DNA of 64,000 nucleotides from NCBI RefSeq assembly GCF_000429645.1, contig NZ_AUCG01000023.1:1-64000 (forward strand), given 5' to 3'. The translations under genes and the position numbers were made by a program. Numbering within the stretch: the first letter of the stretch is position 1; the number at the start of each line of letters is the position of its first letter. This document shows, in pieces, positions 46,371-53,488 of this stretch. The notes under the pieces were generated by a model, which made no database searches, was not told where the DNA came from, and worked only from the letters and a program-made list of their open reading frames with translations. This DNA comes from Niveispirillum irakense DSM 11586 (lineage in GTDB: Bacteria; Pseudomonadota; Alphaproteobacteria; Azospirillales; Azospirillaceae).

Positions 46371-46421
46371 GGCAGGTCAGCCGTTTCCATGACGGATATC
46401 AAAAGCGGCGCGCACCATATG

Positions 46422-46442
46422 TTACGTTATAACCTATCGTAA
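46422..46442. promoter_or_regulatory. Dyad in the TonB-receptor promoter
   Basis: The 21-base sequence is an inverted repeat of TTACG nTA n5 TAn CGTAA, about 50 bases before the receptor start in AT-rich DNA. It may be the operator of the receptor-chelatase operon. It does not match the Irr ICE motif or a good Fur box. Confidence 0.45.
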
Positions 46443-46534
46443 ATATAATAATGTGCTGCATGCAGTCGGATGATTTCTTCAGCCAGATTCGGGCTGAAGA
46501 GGAACTGCTGGTTGCTTCCCACCCTTTGGGTTGG

Positions 46535-46568
46535 CCTCGTGCGGAGGGCTTCGGCCCTCGGCACGAGG
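46535..46568. terminator. Strong UUCG-loop hairpin after the ABC operon
   Basis: cctcgtgc-g-gagggc-ttcg-gccctc-g-gcacgagg is a 14-base-pair stem with one G/G mismatch and a ttcg loop. It lies 50 bases after the permease stop (minus strand). A second hairpin (cttcagcc / ggctgaag, 46477-46499) follows. Neither has a T run on the minus strand, so they may end, pause or stabilise RNA instead of acting as classic terminators. Confidence 0.5.
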
Positions 46569-46617
46569 GGAGCTGCGCTTGCAGCCGGGCCACATTCTCA
46601 AGGTCATCTGGCCGCCA

Positions 46618-47880
46618 TTACCCACCAGGCGTGTCCTCAAACTTGGGTGCCTGGTCGAAATCCTCCTTCCCGAACGGACGATCGTAGAAGAGATAACCAT
46701 AGTAGAAATTGCGCAGGCGGGTGTGGAAGGCGCGGATGCGATCCTGATAGGCAAGCTGTGCGGCAAGGTCGGTACCGGCCAGCCGCGTCAGCAGCACCTG
46801 CACACCGACCGACGGGAGGACCCAGCCCAGGGCGCGTCCGGCGGCGTCGCGCCGTTCCAACCCGGAGCGATAAGCCCGCACCTGATCACCAACGCTTTCA
46901 TCGCCATTCTGATGGAAGGCGAGATACCATTTGTAATGAAACTGGGGGCCGAGCGGGGGTGAATCCGCCCATTCCGGGTGGTTGGCATAGAAGCGCTGCA
47001 TCGTTTCTTCGCGGGGGATGTCCCAGGCCCGGTTCACCGCCTCGCGCTGCGCCAGTGCGATCTCCGCCCCCTGGTTGACAGGAATGGCCTGATTAATGAC
47101 CACATTCGCCAGCGTCGGGATGATAAGCACCAATACCAGCCAGATGGCAGCCAGCGTGGCTGCATTGGCAACCGAGCTCCAGCATAGCCGGCTGATCAGC
47201 GCGGCCACGCCCACCCAGAACAGCAGGTAAGCACCAATCAGCGCCAACACCGCCAGAACCGCGCCCGAACTCGCCCCTGCCAACGTGGCGGCGCTGGCAA
47301 AGGGCACGCCGAGGATCACCCACAGAAGGGCGAGACGTAGAAGTGTGCGCCGGCGCCATAAGACCTTGCCGCCAAGTGGAAGCGCGTCGAGCGTACGTTG
47401 TCGCCCGGCCTCACGTTCGCCCGAGATGAGATCGTGGAACAGGGCAATGACGAATAGCGGTGCCAGAAAGATCAGGACGAACGCGAAATCGAACCGGCCG
47501 GGCAATGCCAACTCGGGATTGAACGTGTCACCATCGTAGATCTGCGCCTCGAGCCCCAGGGCGCGGACCCGCAGGATATAGGGCGACACGTCGCGCATCC
47601 CCAGTGCCGCAAAGGCAAGCGGCGACGGCGCATCCCAGGTTGGGTGGAAGCTGTAATAGGCGGCACTGCCGGCATCCTTGGACGCATCAACCCAGGTGGC
47701 AATGGCACCGATATCGTGGGCTTGTGCCGTGGGGATCGCGGCGATGGCGGCGCGTTGGCGCGCGACCTCCACCATGCCGGCGGCAAGGGCAGCGATGGTG
47801 AGCAGGGCGAGAAGTGCGAGGGCGACGATGGTCAGCCGCTGGCGCAACAGCAAACGAAGTTCATGCGCAACGACACTCAT
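46618..47880 (-). CDS. ABC-2 permease, DUF3526 family (second subunit)
   Basis: A 420-residue permease. TM1 (LTIVALALLALLTIAALAA) is followed by a large extracytoplasmic loop, then FVLIFLAPLFVIALFHDLISGEREAGRQRTLDALPL, the usual ABC-2 intracellular motif, and several more helices (LLRLALLWVILGVPF, AIWLVLVLIIPTLANVVI). The long C-terminal part (about 270-420) is the DUF3526 periplasmic region. Its ATG overlaps the stop of the first permease (ATGA). Together with the ATPase at 49313 it forms one exporter-like complex; the substrate is unknown. Confidence 0.87.
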   Translation of the reverse strand: MSVVAHELRLLLRQRLTIVALALLALLTIAALAAGMVEVARQRAAIAAIPTAQAHDIGAIATWVDASKDAGSAAYYSFHPTWDAPSPLAFAALGMRDVSPYILRVRALGLEAQIYDGDTFNPELALPGRFDFAFVLIFLAPLFVIALFHDLISGEREAGRQRTLDALPLGGKVLWRRRTLLRLALLWVILGVPFASAATLAGASSGAVLAVLALIGAYLLFWVGVAALISRLCWSSVANAATLAAIWLVLVLIIPTLANVVINQAIPVNQGAEIALAQREAVNRAWDIPREETMQRFYANHPEWADSPPLGPQFHYKWYLAFHQNGDESVGDQVRAYRSGLERRDAAGRALGWVLPSVGVQVLLTRLAGTDLAAQLAYQDRIRAFHTRLRNFYYGYLFYDRPFGKEDFDQAPKFEDTPGG

Positions 47881-49316
47881 CGGCGCTCTCCCAGATGGCG
47901 GGTGGCCAAAGCCAGCAGCAGCGTGGCCAACACCAGCCAGCCGATAACAATGGCTAGGTCCGGCAGGGCGGCTCTGGCTAATGTTGTCCCGTTCGGCGCG
48001 ACGAATGTGAAGTCGGGCATTTCCTGCCAGTTGCGTGACGATACGCGGGTGCGCTGCCGCGCTTCCATATCCCTTGCAGTGTCGTCGGCGTAACTGACAT
48101 CGTCGGCCTGCAGCTTTTTGAGCCGCTGGACCAGCGCGTAGCGGTAGGCCTCCGCCTGTTCAAGAAAGCGTCGGTGGCCGGCAAAGTCGGTGCCCGCCGC
48201 CGCCATCGACAAGGCGCGGATCGCAATGGTGGGGCTGAGCACACCCGTTGCCTCGACCAGACGGTTCTGCAGCACCTGTGCTTCGTAACTCTCGCCAGCA
48301 TAGCGGTCGAACAGGGAGGAGGTCAGCCGCTCCCCCTCTATGCTCAGCAATCCCTTATAGTTGATCGGCAGCTCCCCGACGGTCTTCACCCCATATTGAT
48401 CGAGCACCGATTGCCTGTATTTGGCAAAGTGCGGATCATCGGGATTGTGGCTGTCGCCCATCTGGCGCAGGTCGCGGGCAATGGCCACATCGGTCTGCAG
48501 GCGGTTCTGAAGCGGCACCGCTGCGTTCGCCACATCCGGTGCCACACGTGGCAGCAATATTGCGACCACCGCCCAAACCGCGACCAGGGCCAGCAGCGCG
48601 TCGCGGCTATGCCGGACCAAAGCGGATACGAGCAGGATGGCGACAACCCACAGCGCAAGATAGGCAAGATAGTCGAGCGCAATCATCAGCATGGGCAGTA
48701 CGAGCGCGCCCGGCTGCCCGGCGATGAGGCCGAAGCCGACCATCGCCGGCAATCCGGCGAGCAGCGCCACAAGGCCGAGTGCTGCAAGCTTGCCGCGCAC
48801 AATTTGGCCTCGGCTCGCCCCCTGCAGCATCAGCACACGCAGCGTGCCCCGCTCGGTCTCGCGGGCAAGGACACCGTAGCCCAGAAAAATCAGGAGCAGC
48901 GGCGCCACTACTTGCAGCACAAAAGCGGGTGTGAGTTGACCGAAGCGGATCAGCAAGGAGCTTTGCCGCACATCGCCGAAATTGGCGGTATTCTGCCGGT
49001 GCCCTTCCAGGAACATGCTGTTGCCGGTGAAGGCATCGACACCGGGATCAAAGGCAGCCAGCGGTCCCAGCGGTCGGAAGATGAAGGTGCCATAATGCAC
49101 CACCCGATGCGGATGGCGATCAGGCTGGGCCTTGAACGCAGCCTCGGCTATCGCTGCGTGGCGCTGGCGAAGCTCGGCAATTTCGCGCTGATGTGACCAG
49201 CTGCTCAGCACCGCCACGAAGGTCAGCAGCACCAGCAATGTGAAGGCAATCACCGCGACGCGGTTGCGCGCCATCAGCCGCAGCTCGTCACGGGCAATGA
49301 GGGTTGTCGCCTTCAT
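47877..49316 (-). CDS. ABC-2 permease, DUF3526 family (first subunit)
   Basis: A 479-residue paralog of the next gene. It has the same start (RDELRLMARNRVAVIAFTLLVLLTFVAVL), QVVAPLLLIFLGYGVLARETERGTLRVLMLQGASRGQIVRGK (read in parts) and helices VALLAGLPAMVGFGLIAG and LVAVWAVVAILLPRV. The DUF3526 periplasmic part is C-terminal. The start overlaps the ATPase stop (ATGA), and its own stop overlaps the second permease. Similar ATPase plus two DUF3526 permease sets occur near TonB receptors in sphingomonads and related bacteria (from memory). Confidence 0.87.
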   Translation of the reverse strand: MKATTLIARDELRLMARNRVAVIAFTLLVLLTFVAVLSSWSHQREIAELRQRHAAIAEAAFKAQPDRHPHRVVHYGTFIFRPLGPLAAFDPGVDAFTGNSMFLEGHRQNTANFGDVRQSSLLIRFGQLTPAFVLQVVAPLLLIFLGYGVLARETERGTLRVLMLQGASRGQIVRGKLAALGLVALLAGLPAMVGFGLIAGQPGALVLPMLMIALDYLAYLALWVVAILLVSALVRHSRDALLALVAVWAVVAILLPRVAPDVANAAVPLQNRLQTDVAIARDLRQMGDSHNPDDPHFAKYRQSVLDQYGVKTVGELPINYKGLLSIEGERLTSSLFDRYAGESYEAQVLQNRLVEATGVLSPTIAIRALSMAAAGTDFAGHRRFLEQAEAYRYALVQRLKKLQADDVSYADDTARDMEARQRTRVSSRNWQEMPDFTFVAPNGTTLARAALPDLAIVIGWLVLATLLLALATRHLGERR

Positions 49317-50014
49317 GTTGTCGACCCCTGCGCGCCACTCTGGAACCGGGCGTGGAGGGCGCGCACATCAAATCGTTCCGGCCCGCTCGCCGCCACATCA
49401 TCCGTGACGCGCCCGGCTTCAAGAAAGGCGATCCGGTCGGCGACATCTGCGGCCGAGAGCAGGTCGTGGGTCACCATCAGCACCGCGGTTCCGCGCTCGC
49501 GGACCTGGGTAACCAGCGCATTGAAATCGGCGGTCGCGCGGGGATCGAGACCGGAGGTCGGTTCATCCAGCAGCAGAACCGGCACTTGCCGCAGCAGGGC
49601 GACGGAGATCGCCACCTTCTGGCGCATCCCCTTTGAAAAGCCGCTGAGCCTTTGATCCCAGGCCTGCTTTTGAAGGCCGGCAGCACTAAACGCATCAGTG
49701 ATGGCAGCGCGATGATGCCGTTCACCCGACAGCGCCAGCAGATACTCAGCGTTTTCCACCGCGCTCAGATGTTCATAAAGCGCAACATTCTCCGGCAGAT
49801 AGGCGATGCGCCGCCGGGCCGTGTCTGGCTCGGCGCCCGGATCAGTGCCGCATACGCCGATGGTCCCGCGTTGAACGCGCACAAAGCCGAGAAGGGCGGC
49901 GAGCGTCGTGGATTTCCCTGCGCCATTGCCGCCGAGCAGCGCTGTGATGCTCCCTGCGGGCACGGCCAAGCTTAGCCCCTGCAGCACAGGGCGTGTCCCA
50001 TAAGCCAGCGTCAC
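49313..50014 (-). CDS. ABC transporter ATP-binding protein
   Basis: A 233-residue ATPase with Walker A GGNGAGKST (28-36), signature LSGFSKGMRQK (123-133), Walker B VLLLDEP (Asp150-Glu151) and switch His in MVTHDL. It is of the CcmA/NatA type that drives ABC-2 permeases, here the two DUF3526 proteins. Start: GTG 50014 is the first usual codon, but the in-frame codons just before it (CIEFQD) look like the normal N-terminus of this family, so the real start may be a rarer codon upstream. It follows FecR by 71 bases on the same strand. Confidence 0.9.
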   Translation of the reverse strand: MTLAYGTRPVLQGLSLAVPAGSITALLGGNGAGKSTTLAALLGFVRVQRGTIGVCGTDPGAEPDTARRRIAYLPENVALYEHLSAVENAEYLLALSGERHHRAAITDAFSAAGLQKQAWDQRLSGFSKGMRQKVAISVALLRQVPVLLLDEPTSGLDPRATADFNALVTQVRERGTAVLMVTHDLLSAADVADRIAFLEAGRVTDDVAASGPERFDVRALHARFQSGAQGSTT

Positions 50015-50085
50015 GTCTTGAAACTCGATGCACCGACTTGCAGCGCAAAAATGCAGAAAAATGAAAAAAAGAACAGGCTTGGGGG

Positions 50086-51060
50086 TCAGCCGATAATTGT
50101 CAGCAAAGGCAATCGCGTAACGGGGACGTTGATGGTGGCGGAAATGGCCCGCAGTAACGCCGCGGGATCATCAAGATCGAACACGCCTGTCACCTCCAGG
50201 CGTTTTAGCCTGTCATCGCGGATGATGATGGCGCCATGCTGATAGCGTTCCAACTCCGCCGCGACATCGGCAAGCGGACGGCGGTTGAAAACGAGCTTGC
50301 CGCGTGACCAGGCCGTCAGGGCTTCGCCATCGACCAAACCCACCCTGCTCACAAATCCTTCGCCATAGGCGACCTGCTGTCCGGCGGTCAGACGCGTGAC
50401 GTTCGAACCGTTGCCAACTTCTACAATGCCTTCGGTCACGATGACCTCACTGATCCCGCCCCGACGATGCACCGCATAGACCGTTCCGACCGCACGGGCC
50501 TCTCCCGTACCGGACATTACGGTGAAAGGGCGGGCCTTATCCTTCGCCACCTCGAACAATGCCTCACCGGCATGGAGGGTTAGCCGGCGCTCGGTAATTG
50601 TAAAATCGGTTGATAGTGCGGTGGAACTGTTAAGCCAGACAATGGATCCGTCTGTCAGCACCACGCGCTTGCGTTCGCCGACACCGGTCGCGTAATCGGA
50701 AAAGAAGCCGACGGCTGGTCCAAACGTACCGCTGCCGACCAGTCCTGCTATGGCCACGCTTGCGGCGGCGCCGGCCAGCAGATAACGGCGGGGCAACGGA
50801 CGCGCTGGCGGCCGCAACGCCGTACCAATCTCGCGGTAGATCTCGGCTTGCCGCGTCGCGCCAATGCCTTCCATCATGGCTGCGGCTTCAATCGCGGCTT
50901 CGGCATGGGCCGGGGAGCGGCTGTGCCATTCCTGGAAGGCAGCGTGATCGGCTGCGGTGGCCGACCCAGAGCCCAGGCGCACGATCCAGTCGATTGCCTC
51001 ATCGCTTAGTGCGACATTGCGCGGGGAGAGCCGGTCGCCGCTGCGCCGGTTTTTGCTCAT
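50086..51060 (-). CDS. FecR-family anti-sigma/sigma regulator
   Basis: A 324-residue inner-membrane regulator. The cytoplasmic part (ALSDEAIDWIVRLGSGSATAADHAAFQEWHSRSPAHAEA, read in parts, about 17-55) is the DUF4880 region that binds the sigma factor. A single helix lies at about 92-110 (RRYLLAGAAASVAIAGLVG). The periplasmic FecR domain follows (YATGVGERKRVVLTDGSIVWLNSSTALS, ARAVGTVYAVHRR, VTEGIVEV), with the C-terminal STN-like segment FNRRPLADVAAELERY. It lies 122 bases after the sigma gene. Normally a TonB receptor with an STN extension contacts it; none is next to it. Confidence 0.92.
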   Translation of the reverse strand: MSKNRRSGDRLSPRNVALSDEAIDWIVRLGSGSATAADHAAFQEWHSRSPAHAEAAIEAAAMMEGIGATRQAEIYREIGTALRPPARPLPRRYLLAGAAASVAIAGLVGSGTFGPAVGFFSDYATGVGERKRVVLTDGSIVWLNSSTALSTDFTITERRLTLHAGEALFEVAKDKARPFTVMSGTGEARAVGTVYAVHRRGGISEVIVTEGIVEVGNGSNVTRLTAGQQVAYGEGFVSRVGLVDGEALTAWSRGKLVFNRRPLADVAAELERYQHGAIIIRDDRLKRLEVTGVFDLDDPAALLRAISATINVPVTRLPLLTIIG

Positions 51061-51182
51061 CGTGGGGGCCTGGAAAGGTGAAAAGGCGCCAATGATATCT
51101 CCGATTCAGGAAAATCAGCTTCCCTCATAAACAGAGACGATTCCGCTACCGCAAATTTGCAGCGTTTGGAAGGCGATTATTT

Positions 51183-51698
51183 TCAGTCGCTCATCCAAAG
51201 GCGATCCCGACAATGGCGAAGCGCCTGTCCGATATATTTAGCGACCATGCTTTCCGATACACCAAGACGTTCGGCGATTTCCCGATGGCTGAGCCCATCC
51301 ACGCGGAACATCAGCAAGGCCAGACGGGGCTTAGGCGGCAAGGCATCCAGCGCTTCCTCAAAGAGCCGGAGCCGATCCCGGTCAATGGCGACACGCTCGG
51401 GCGAGGGCGCAGGATCAGCGATCATATCGTCGGGGGTCTCATCCACAAGCCATGCGGTTTCCCGGCTTTCCCGACGCACGGCGTCAATCGCAAGGTTGCC
51501 TGCGATCCGGTAAATATAGGCTTTGCGATTCTCCACCCCCGCCATTTCCGGTGCGATGGCATTAAGGCGGATGTACGTTTCCTGAGCGATGTCGGCGGCC
51601 CGCTCAGCGTCGCCGGTACGACGCGCAAGGAAACGCAGAAGATCGCGATAATGCTGCTGGAACGCAGCAATCAGACCCGACGCATCCTGGCGCCCCAT
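51183..51698 (-). CDS. ECF RNA polymerase sigma factor, FecI-like
   Basis: A 171-residue ECF sigma factor. Region 2 is AAFQQHYRDLLRFLARRTGD and AADIAQETYIRL; region 4 is LPPKPRLALLMFRVDGLSHREIAERLGVSESMVAKYIGQALRHC (read in parts), the FecI form. It should direct RNA polymerase to genes of the transport cluster when FecR signals. ATG 51698 is the family start, with AGG upstream; the frame runs 24 codons further without similarity. A Fur-box-like site lies about 105 bases upstream. Confidence 0.92.
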   Translation of the reverse strand: MGRQDASGLIAAFQQHYRDLLRFLARRTGDAERAADIAQETYIRLNAIAPEMAGVENRKAYIYRIAGNLAIDAVRRESRETAWLVDETPDDMIADPAPSPERVAIDRDRLRLFEEALDALPPKPRLALLMFRVDGLSHREIAERLGVSESMVAKYIGQALRHCRDRLWMSD

Positions 51699-51803
51699 AG
51701 ACCTATCCCATTCCCTGAACGCCAATTGCGCCGCAGGCGCGAAAGACCGCACCCGAGCGAAAGGTGCCACTTGGCACCGTCTGCATCAAACTTCTAACGT
51801 ATT

Positions 51804-51818
51804 TGAGAATTATTCGCA
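51804..51818. promoter_or_regulatory. Fur-box-like operator upstream of the sigma gene
   Basis: TGAGAAT-T-ATTCGCA is a 7-1-7 inverted repeat with one mismatch between arms, close to the Fur consensus TGATAATnATTATCA. It is 106 bases before the sigma-factor ATG. This suggests iron repression of the sigma/FecR/ABC genes. The neighbouring stretch 51819-51991 has no gene I can support. Confidence 0.6.
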
Positions 51819-51991
51819 ATGCGATTGCCGTTGATCTGGTCCTTCTCGATCTAGCCTTTTCGCCCCCTGGGATGAATGCGGTTGCGGTCCACGCATACGA
51901 TATTGGGCATGAATAGCTCTTGAACCCTGGTCAACCCCAAGGACAAACCGGTGGTCTCTGCTCATAGACGATGATGTTGGCGGGTTGGGCA

Positions 51992-52888
51992 CTAAGATAC
52001 AGCCAGCTTTAAGGCGTCTACAATTACGCGAAAGGCGGGCAGGTTCTGATAACGGCTTGGATAGTAGAGAAAATATCCTGGAAAATGGGGTGACCAGTCA
52101 TCCAGAATAAGGCTCAGGTCACCCGTGGCGATATGCTGCGCCACCATATCTTCCGGTACATAGGCAATGCCAAAACCATTCAGCACTGCATCAATCATGG
52201 CGTAGCTGGTGTTGAACGTCAGTTGCCCATCCACCCGGACACGCAGTTCCTGCCCATCCTTCTCAAATTCCCATGCATAAAGACCACCCATGGTCGATTG
52301 CCGCATGTTTATGCAGTCATGATGGATAAGATCATGGGGATGTAGCGGCGGCGTGCGGGACAGTAAGTAACGTGGTGAAGCTACGGCCACCAACCGCCAA
52401 TCTAATCCCACGCGCACGGCAATCATGTCCTTCTCGACATGCTCTCCCAAACGGATACCCGCATCGAACCCGTCTTCTACGATGTTTCGTAAAGCGTTAT
52501 CGACGGAAAGTTCCAGTGCGATATCCGGGTATTGGGCAAGAACAGGTTTCAGCTTTGGCCAGACCACGCTGTTCAGCGCATGATCGGATAGGGTGATGCG
52601 AACCCGGCCGGCGGGTTTGTCGCGAAACTCCATCAGGGCGGCAATCTCAGCCTCAATCTCCGATATACGTGGCGCCAGTGACAGGCGCAGGCGTTCGCCT
52701 GCCTGCGTCGTGGCCACGCTGCGCGTGGTCCGGGTCAGCAAACGGATGCCCATACGGCTTTCCAGTTGCTTGATCGTATGGCTCAGCGTCGATTGGGAGA
52801 CACCAAGCTTTGCCGCCGCGCGGGTGAAGTTGCGTTCCTCTGCCACCGCGAGGAACCAGAGCAGATTGTTGAAATCCTCTTTCGCCAC
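51992..52888 (-). CDS. LysR-family transcriptional regulator
   Basis: A 298-residue LysR protein. The helix-turn-helix is NFTRAAAKLGVSQSTLSHTIKQLESRMGIRLLTRTTRSV (read in parts, residues 18-56), followed by the effector domain (GRVRITLSDHALNSVVWPKL, VEDGFDAGIRLGEHVEKDMIAVRVG). It belongs to the group whose members often sit beside oxidoreductase genes. It is divergent from the iorA-iorB operon across 147 bases, and a perfect T-N11-A-type dyad lies between them, so it very likely controls that operon. Confidence 0.92.
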   Translation of the reverse strand: MAKEDFNNLLWFLAVAEERNFTRAAAKLGVSQSTLSHTIKQLESRMGIRLLTRTTRSVATTQAGERLRLSLAPRISEIEAEIAALMEFRDKPAGRVRITLSDHALNSVVWPKLKPVLAQYPDIALELSVDNALRNIVEDGFDAGIRLGEHVEKDMIAVRVGLDWRLVAVASPRYLLSRTPPLHPHDLIHHDCINMRQSTMGGLYAWEFEKDGQELRVRVDGQLTFNTSYAMIDAVLNGFGIAYVPEDMVAQHIATGDLSLILDDWSPHFPGYFLYYPSRYQNLPAFRVIVDALKLAVS

Positions 52889-52916
52889 GGCCCTGTCCCT
52901 TTGGTAAGGCGCTTAG

Positions 52917-52939
52917 ATTTATGGGCCAGTTCGATAAAT
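52917..52939. promoter_or_regulatory. Candidate LysR operator in the iorA divergent promoter
   Basis: ATTTAT, 11 bases, ATAAAT: a perfect 6-base inverted repeat with the T-N11-A layout usual for LysR-type regulators. It lies 29 bases before the LysR start and 97 before iorA. Confidence 0.65.
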
Positions 52940-53035
52940 GCAAGAGGGCATGGCCAGCTAATCGGCATAACGGCACCGGGCTATCCTCAGGAAGCTGAAA
53001 AGGCACTGTCTCTGTGCCGTCCCCTGGGAGTGACC

Positions 53036-53488
53036 ATGGAACTGATCATCAACGGCCACAGAAAACAGGTCGAGATCGAGCCCGATACACCATTATTGTG
53101 GGTGCTGCGCGACGAACTGGGCATGACGGGCACCAAATATGGCTGTGGTCTGGCGCAATGCGGTGCCTGCACCGTGCTGGTTGACGGGCAGGTGACGCGG
53201 TCCTGTGTGACGCCCGTCGAGGCTGTGGTTGGAGCAGCCGTAACGACAATCGAAGCCGTCAGTGATGATCCCGTTGGCCGCAGGGTGGTGGAAGCCTGGG
53301 TCAAACATCAGGTTCCGCAATGTGGCTACTGCCAGTCCGGTCAGGTGATGACGGCAACTGCCCTTCTCAAGCAATCCGAAAAGCCCAGCGAGGAGGAAAT
53401 CGCGGCGGCGATGGTCAATCTGTGTCGTTGCGGCACCTACAATGCCATCGCCGCGGCCGTCCGTGACGTGGCCGGGGTGAAATCATGA
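53036..53488 (+). CDS. iorA: (2Fe-2S) subunit of an isoquinoline-oxidoreductase-type molybdenum hydroxylase
   Basis: A 150-residue protein binding two [2Fe-2S] clusters. The ferredoxin-type motif uses Cys37, Cys42, Cys45 and Cys57 (CGLAQCGACTVLVDG...C). The helical domain uses Cys96, Cys99, Cys130 and Cys132 (QCGYCQSGQ, CRCGTYNAI). It passes electrons from the molybdenum subunit to an acceptor. GGGAG precedes ATG 53036. Its stop overlaps the start of the large subunit (ATGA). Members oxidise isoquinoline, nicotinate, aldehydes and related compounds; the substrate here is open. Confidence 0.93.
   Translation: MELIINGHRKQVEIEPDTPLLWVLRDELGMTGTKYGCGLAQCGACTVLVDGQVTRSCVTPVEAVVGAAVTTIEAVSDDPVGRRVVEAWVKHQVPQCGYCQSGQVMTATALLKQSEKPSEEEIAAAMVNLCRCGTYNAIAAAVRDVAGVKS

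Noticed and set aside
46371-46617. A cobalamin riboswitch before the TonB receptor
   Set aside because: The gap has two simple hairpins and a dyad, but I see no B12-box-like sequence or the size needed for a riboswitch.
51810-51992. A 60-codon minus-strand frame between the sigma gene and LysR
   Set aside because: No family resemblance, no ribosome site, and it overlaps the Fur-like site; not supported as a gene.
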